Assembly (NCBI GenBank): GCA_018223365.1
Contig: JAGTTP010000002.1
Coordinates: 434,001-498,000, forward strand
Direction: 5' to 3'
DNA: 64,000 nt
Origin: Clostridiaceae bacterium Marseille-Q4145
GTDB lineage: Bacteria; Bacillota; Clostridia; Lachnospirales; Lachnospiraceae
Shown here: positions 59,670 through 64,000 of the stretch, piece after piece
Layout of the letters: every line of letters begins with the position of its first letter
Numbering within the stretch: the stretch's first letter is position 1
Notes under the pieces: model-generated
The model's input: only the letters and a program-made list of their open reading frames with translations
Databases searched by the model: none
Told to the model about the DNA's origin: nothing
Program-made: the position numbers and the translations under genes

Positions 59670-62024
59670 CTACTTCTCTTTCTTCCACATAATTGTGACT
59701 TTAAAAAGATCTCCGTCTGTCTCTACCTTAAATTCACCGCCCTGCAGTTCCGTAAAACTCTGGGCAATCGCAAGACCAAGACCGCTTCCTTCAGTATTTC
59801 TGGAAAGATCACCTCTTACAAACCGCTCCGTGATCTCCTCCGGTGTAAAATTCATCTCCGTGGCAGACATATTTTTCAGGCTGACGGTAACTTTTCCATC
59901 CTGATCATTCATGGCAATATACACGCGGGAATGAGCCATGGAATATTTTAGAATATTCTGCACCAGATTATCAATAATACGGAAGGTTCTCTGCGGATCC
60001 AGACGCAGAATGCATTTCTCTTCCGGCAGACTCCACCGGAAATCCAGCGTGCTTGACTGAATCTTATCTTCATTTTCCAGTCGTACTTCCTTGATAAGGC
60101 TCACCAGATCTACTTCGTCATAATTCATGACGATATTGTCAGTAGTTGCCTTACTAATCTCAAACAAATCCTCAATCAGCACTTTCAGCCGCTGAGATTT
60201 TTTCTCCAGGGTTGCCACATATTCTTTACGTTCTTCCTCTGTGATATCTTCTTTTTTCAGCAGATCCACATAGGTGATAATAGCGGTCAACGGCGTCTTT
60301 AAGTCATGAGATACATTCGTAATAAGCTCCGTCTTCATATTCCGGCTTCTTACTTCCTCATCTACCGCTTTCCGGAACCCACTTTGAATCGAAATCAGCT
60401 GATCCCGGATGGGATTAAAAATCCCCATGTCCTCTTCCGTAGAAGCATTCAGATCTCCATCAGCAATGGTCTGTGTGACATTTAAAAGTTTTTTATAATT
60501 TTCCTGAATCTCTCCGCATTTTTTCTTGATAAGCACATACAAAAGAATCGAATAAATAATTGCTCCAAAGATTCCTCCAAACCAGATACAGCACAGCAGA
60601 ACCACAATCAGTCCATTAATGCCGACCACTTTCCAGATATTTCTGGTCAGATGCTCATCCAGCTCCACATCCGTCGCCCAATTCCACAGCCTGAGCCACT
60701 GACGTTTCAGCCATACGAAAAACCGGAAGAACAGCGTCTGTTCCCAGATCGTCCGGAGTGGATGTGTGATATACGGAAGCAGGGAAGCCATCAGCCAGTA
60801 CCAGCCAAATGCAAAGCAGCTCCAGAACAGCCAGATCAAGAATACCGCTACTGCGGGGGCATACTGTCCCAACGCCATATCTGATTCCAGGTAACCGGTC
60901 AGAGAATCCGATCCTCTCTTAAGCGTCAGTATCGCAAATTCATTCCCCAGCGCCCAGACTGTACCAACTGCTCCCATACACCCGATCACAAAGCTTACTT
61001 CTGTTGGCAGACGGAAAATCCGGTATTTCCGCAGTTCGAGAGAAGGGATATTTTGCAGGATAAGCGCCAGCAATGCCATGGCAATGATGATGACCATACC
61101 TGCCGTGGCAATACCGCTGTTATTATAAGCAACTCTTTCCACCCAGTACTCATCATCCATGTAATTATAGCTGTCATAATTTCCATTAATTCCGAAGACA
61201 AACGTCACATTCTGAATGATTGGAAGTGACATCTGCCTCAGCAGTGCATCATTACCAGCCTGATCAACTCTCAGATAGGTTTCATCACCAGATACCACGG
61301 TACCCGACTCCACATTGATGGCAGTATCCTCGTCGGTCTCATCATAGCTGACCTCATAGTCTTCGCCTTCATCCATGCCATTGTCATCCATGAGCTGTCC
61401 AATCGTTGCCTGCGTGAGACATTCGGTCAGATTTGACAGGCCGCCGATCTCATCCAGATCGAGATTCCATGTCTTACGGATATCCGGAACGCCTCTGCTG
61501 TCATAGGAAATGACCAGGCCGGAAGAATAGTAATCAAACATATCCACTCCGTCGTTATAAACTGCCTGCAGCAGTCTGGCATCCGAGCCGAAATTTTTGT
61601 CCACCCCTTTCGCATAGCTGGCATATTCGTAGATATCCTGTACCGTTACATACTGGTTTCTCATGTTCTTCATGAGTCTTGCGGCCGCTTCTTTTAAGCC
61701 CGCCTGCTCACTGTCTGTCAGTTTTCCTTTGTCATAGTTCTGTGTCAGATAAGTATAGGCATCCATATCCGGTGTAATCTCATAATTCAGATAGTAAATC
61801 GAGGATAACAGATACCGTTCAAAGTCGTCACCTACTGTAAATGCAGCCACATCACGATTTTTACTTACTCTGGCTTCTTCCTCTGTCTGATAAGTCTGAA
61901 TCCTTTTCTGCGCTTTCTGCCAGAATACCGGATAGAGATTGCACATAATCACACCTGCCAAAGACACGCAAAGCAGTACTGCCAGTATTCCTTTGTATTT
62001 ATTGTTTTTCCATTTTATAGCCAA
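59670..62024 (-). CDS. Sensor histidine kinase with large multi-pass input domain
   Basis: A 784-aa transmembrane kinase. One N-terminal helix (KGILAVLLCVSLAGVIMCNLY, residues 11-31) precedes a roughly 270-residue extracytoplasmic region with SYDETDEDTAINVESG. A cluster of about five helices follows (about residues 300-510), then the HisKA dimerisation helix with ELITNVSHDLKTPLTAIITYVDLL, and the ATPase domain with N box LVQNILKYS, G1 GSGLGLAIAQSF. It phosphorylates the partner regulator encoded upstream and overlapping by 26 nt (TTG start 62024). The signal is unknown; such VanS-like kinases in Lachnospiraceae often sense cell-envelope stress, which is only a guess here. Confidence 0.9.
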   Translation of the reverse strand: MAIKWKNNKYKGILAVLLCVSLAGVIMCNLYPVFWQKAQKRIQTYQTEEEARVSKNRDVAAFTVGDDFERYLLSSIYYLNYEITPDMDAYTYLTQNYDKGKLTDSEQAGLKEAAARLMKNMRNQYVTVQDIYEYASYAKGVDKNFGSDARLLQAVYNDGVDMFDYYSSGLVISYDSRGVPDIRKTWNLDLDEIGGLSNLTECLTQATIGQLMDDNGMDEGEDYEVSYDETDEDTAINVESGTVVSGDETYLRVDQAGNDALLRQMSLPIIQNVTFVFGINGNYDSYNYMDDEYWVERVAYNNSGIATAGMVIIIAMALLALILQNIPSLELRKYRIFRLPTEVSFVIGCMGAVGTVWALGNEFAILTLKRGSDSLTGYLESDMALGQYAPAVAVFLIWLFWSCFAFGWYWLMASLLPYITHPLRTIWEQTLFFRFFVWLKRQWLRLWNWATDVELDEHLTRNIWKVVGINGLIVVLLCCIWFGGIFGAIIYSILLYVLIKKKCGEIQENYKKLLNVTQTIADGDLNASTEEDMGIFNPIRDQLISIQSGFRKAVDEEVRSRNMKTELITNVSHDLKTPLTAIITYVDLLKKEDITEEERKEYVATLEKKSQRLKVLIEDLFEISKATTDNIVMNYDEVDLVSLIKEVRLENEDKIQSSTLDFRWSLPEEKCILRLDPQRTFRIIDNLVQNILKYSMAHSRVYIAMNDQDGKVTVSLKNMSATEMNFTPEEITERFVRGDLSRNTEGSGLGLAIAQSFTELQGGEFKVETDGDLFKVTIMWKKEK

Positions 62025-62712
62025 CGCCCCACACCACCTTCAGATATTTTGGATTTTTCGGGTTAATCTCGATCTTCTCACGGATATTCCGCACATGCAC
62101 CATGATCGTATCTGAATTGACTGCTTTCTCATTCCAGACCCGCTCATAGATCTCATCAGAAGAGAACACTCTTCCCGGATGCTTCATCAGCAGCAACAGA
62201 ATCCGGTACTCCATCGGAGTCACCTTCACCGGCACACCATCCACCCGGAGTTCTACTTTTTCCTCATTGAGTTCCAGACCGCCGATCCGGTAAATGTGCT
62301 GTTCTTCTTCCTTTGAGCCGCCGTCCTTTAATTTTTCCAGATAACGGCTGTAACGGCGCAGCTGGGAATTGACCCTTGCCAGAAGCTCCAGCGGAGTAAA
62401 GGGTTTGGTCACATAATCGTCCGCTCCCATGTTAAGTCCCAGAATCTTATCCACTTCCTCCGATTTTGCAGAGAGCATAATCACCGGGAAATCATAGTCT
62501 TTACGCATCTCCATCACCATCTGGATTCCATCTTTTCTCGGCATCATCACATCCACAATGGCAAGGTGGATTTCCTCCCGGTAAATAATTTCCAGTCCTT
62601 CGATTCCATCCGCAGCTTTGAATACTTCATAGCCCTGACTTTTCAGATAAATCTCGATTCCGTCCCGAATCTCTTTGTCGTCCTCGACGACTAACACATG
62701 ATATTTCTCCAT
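61999..62712 (-). CDS. OmpR/PhoB-family response regulator
   Basis: A 237-aa regulator. The receiver domain has the acidic pair DD (residues 11-12), phosphoacceptor Asp54 in LAIVDVMMPRKDG and Lys103 in DDYVTKPF. The C-terminal winged helix (about 135-237) includes RVDGVPVKVTPMEYRILLLLMKHPGRVFSSDEIYERVW. It pairs with the kinase that overlaps its 3' end. ATG 62712 (MEKYHVLVVEDD) is the normal family start with AGGAAAA upstream. A 15-bp near-palindrome (62763-62815) with GAAATACCTGCAT arms lies upstream and may be a terminator for the gene before it or an operator. Confidence 0.93.
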   Translation of the reverse strand: MEKYHVLVVEDDKEIRDGIEIYLKSQGYEVFKAADGIEGLEIIYREEIHLAIVDVMMPRKDGIQMVMEMRKDYDFPVIMLSAKSEEVDKILGLNMGADDYVTKPFTPLELLARVNSQLRRYSRYLEKLKDGGSKEEEQHIYRIGGLELNEEKVELRVDGVPVKVTPMEYRILLLLMKHPGRVFSSDEIYERVWNEKAVNSDTIMVHVRNIREKIEINPKNPKYLKVVWGVGYKMEKQ

Positions 62713-62817
62713 TTCACTTTTCCTGCCCTTCATGACTTGTATTCTAACTGCCGATTCTTAAAATCAAATGCAGGTATTTCTAAAGAAATTCTGAAGAAAT
62801 ACCTGCATACTTTCTAA

Positions 62818-63513
62818 TTATAAATCTACTCTATGCACTTCAAACATGTCCTCTGACCGTCTGGTTACCTGCAGAACAAAATCGAACCGGTCCACATCTG
62901 TACACAGCTGATAATCTTCTGCCGGAAATACCTTCTGAGTCTCCGGCCGGAAAAACTTTTCTCCGGATTCGGTGTGACGGAGTGTTTCCAGTTCTGCTTC
63001 CATATCAAGAGCGGTCCCTTCCACCAGACTCTTAATATAGCGGGCACATAAAACATCTTCCGGCGCAGAGGCCTTTCCTTCCAGTCCCATGGCAACCAGA
63101 GACACCTGCTCCGGCTGTACTTTCTGAATATACCGCGCAATGGCCGCTGCGTTGACCAGACTTCCCGTGATAATCTCCTCTGCTCCTGCAGCATTGACGA
63201 TTCCCTGGGTTCCGGCACTGGTGGTGTGGATCAGTGTCTTTCCCTCAAGATCAGCGTCTGCGGTCTGGGACGGAGAATTGCCATATTGAAATCCCGGAAG
63301 AATCACACCGTGACGCTCTCCTATCAGAACTGCCTCCGGATGGTTCTCTTTCCATGCATAAGCGGTCTCTTTCGCTCCCACCGGACACAACTGTGCCGGA
63401 TGTTTTGCCATCAGATAGCACTCCAGGGAAAATGCCCGGAAGACATCAATAATAACGGTCAGGCCTTTTGCCTGTCTGGCCCCTTCTATCATTTCCAAAA
63501 TCTGAATATTCAT
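62818..63513 (-). CDS. ComB-like 2-phosphosulfolactate phosphatase family protein
   Basis: A 231-aa protein with the ComB hallmark segments: VIIDVFRAFSLECYLMAK (residues about 17-34), HGVILPGFQYGNSP (about 68-81), and LIHTTSAGTQGIVNAAGAEEIITGSLVNA (about 93-121). In methanogens ComB dephosphorylates 2-phosphosulfolactate in coenzyme M synthesis. Firmicute relatives are of unproven function, and no other coenzyme M or sulfolactate genes are in the window, so a different phosphate ester is likely. ATG 63513 has GAGG upstream; the extension to 63546 overlaps the next gene. Confidence 0.75.
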   Translation of the reverse strand: MNIQILEMIEGARQAKGLTVIIDVFRAFSLECYLMAKHPAQLCPVGAKETAYAWKENHPEAVLIGERHGVILPGFQYGNSPSQTADADLEGKTLIHTTSAGTQGIVNAAGAEEIITGSLVNAAAIARYIQKVQPEQVSLVAMGLEGKASAPEDVLCARYIKSLVEGTALDMEAELETLRHTESGEKFFRPETQKVFPAEDYQLCTDVDRFDFVLQVTRRSEDMFEVHRVDL

Positions 63514-63529
63514 CTTTTTCTGCCTCAAT

Positions 63530-64000
63530 CTAATTGTCTGATTCATTCTGACAGAGCCTTTCTGCCAGCTCGTCCAATTTTTTTCTCACATCCGGGCGCT
63601 CCGCAAGTCCTCTCTTATCTGAGCCGCCCATAGTCACGATACCTTCACAGACTGCTCCCAGATCATCCAGCATGTACTGGAACGTAGTGGATGCTCCCAG
63701 AAACTGCCGTTCGGATTCCGGTGCTCCGCCCACCAGCAGAATCGCTCCTTTCCGGTAAGGCTTTTTTCTCCCGCCCCGGATGATGGCCGCCCAGTATACC
63801 TGCAGCCGGTCCAATACTGCCTTCATGGATCCTGGAATATTATAAAAATATACCGGAGCTGCGAAGATAATCCGATCCGCTGCGTCGAGTTTCGCGTAGA
63901 TCTCATTCATAGGATCATCAATGGCACATTTAGGATGGGTAAAGCAGTAGCGACAGTCTCTGCAGGGAGTAATGTCTTTCCGGTTATCCACCGACAGCCA
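63530..64000 (-). CDS. Flavodoxin-family NAD(P)H oxidoreductase, 5' end beyond the window
   Basis: The visible 157 codons read TPCRDCRYCFTHPKC...MNEIYAKLDAADRIIFAAPVYFYNIPGSMKAVLDRLQVYW and GGAPESERQFLGASTTFQYMLDDLGAVCEGIV. This is the NADPH-dependent FMN reductase / flavodoxin-like fold, the form with an inserted CxxCxxC cluster that often binds an iron-sulfur group. The frame stays open to the window edge, so the FMN-binding N-terminus (about 30 residues) is missing only because of the cut. It would be cotranscribed with the ComB-like gene downstream. Confidence 0.85.
   Translation of the reverse strand, partial: WLSVDNRKDITPCRDCRYCFTHPKCAIDDPMNEIYAKLDAADRIIFAAPVYFYNIPGSMKAVLDRLQVYWAAIIRGGRKKPYRKGAILLVGGAPESERQFLGASTTFQYMLDDLGAVCEGIVTMGGSDKRGLAERPDVRKKLDELAERLCQNESDN

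Noticed and set aside
1..64000. CRISPR arrays, prophage, rRNA operon, replication origin
   Set aside because: No regularly spaced repeats, phage structural genes, rRNA sequence or DnaA-box cluster were seen.

Overview
The window comes from a spore-forming Firmicute, most likely a gut Lachnospiraceae of the Blautia/Mediterraneibacter/Dorea type. This is judged from protein character, strong AGGAGG ribosome-binding sites, sporulation genes (SpoVB- and SpoIIM-type), a Gram-positive SOS box upstream of recA, intrinsic hairpin terminators and a very compact mostly minus-strand layout. The genus is inference.

Layout. 1-2100: a MITE-like element with a 9-bp target duplication, then a SpoVB-type flippase gene bracketed by two inverted copies of a structured 130-145 nt element. 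2176-15713: housekeeping genes (DAHP synthase, a glutamine-kinase-like/gamma-glutamyl-hydrolase-like fusion, a Xer recombinase, SpoIIM, ProC, RNase Y, RecX, RecA, Asd, ArgH, a formate/nitrite channel). 15964-16900: tRNA-Thr(CGT), a candidate type I toxin-antitoxin locus of par/Fst architecture, and a hairpin-rich stretch without convincing genes. 16911-18362: glycogen synthase. 18529-26811: a sugar-acid catabolic operon (KDPG-type aldolase, GntR regulator, LarA-like nickel-pincer isomerase, KDGal kinase, DctMQP TRAP transporter, RraA-like protein, 2-hydroxyacid dehydrogenase). 27161-31888: two ABC-F ATPases, GalE and a lone PTS IIB protein.

31885-51886: one very long operon, transcribed leftwards from a B12-riboswitch-controlled promoter. 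It covers early tetrapyrrole steps (hemA, a hemC-cobA-hemD fusion), anaerobic corrin ring steps (cbiF, cbiH, cbiG, cbiD, a cbiJ-cbiE-cbiT fusion, cbiC, cbiA, cbiP) and nucleotide-loop assembly (cobD, cbiB, cobU, cobS, cobT, cobC, cobO, plus a second CobU-like protein). CbiL, cobaltochelatase, precorrin-2 dehydrogenase, HemB and cobalt transport are not in the window and must be elsewhere or replaced. A radical-SAM gene and an ABC-F gene are translationally linked to its tail.

51929-64000: FtsH, an Rpn-type PD-(D/E)XK protein, an AEC transporter, a SulP transporter, a PfkB sugar kinase with a small coiled-coil partner, the stump of an NCS2 purine permease, a two-component system, a ComB-like phosphatase and a flavodoxin-type reductase cut by the window end.

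Most unusual items: the type I toxin-antitoxin candidate at 16086-16420, the covarying structured repeat pair around 228-370 and 1911-2042, the two-enzyme fusion at 3272-6337 that matches two steps of the Campylobacter phosphoramidate pathway, and the LarA/RraA/TRAP sugar-acid operon.
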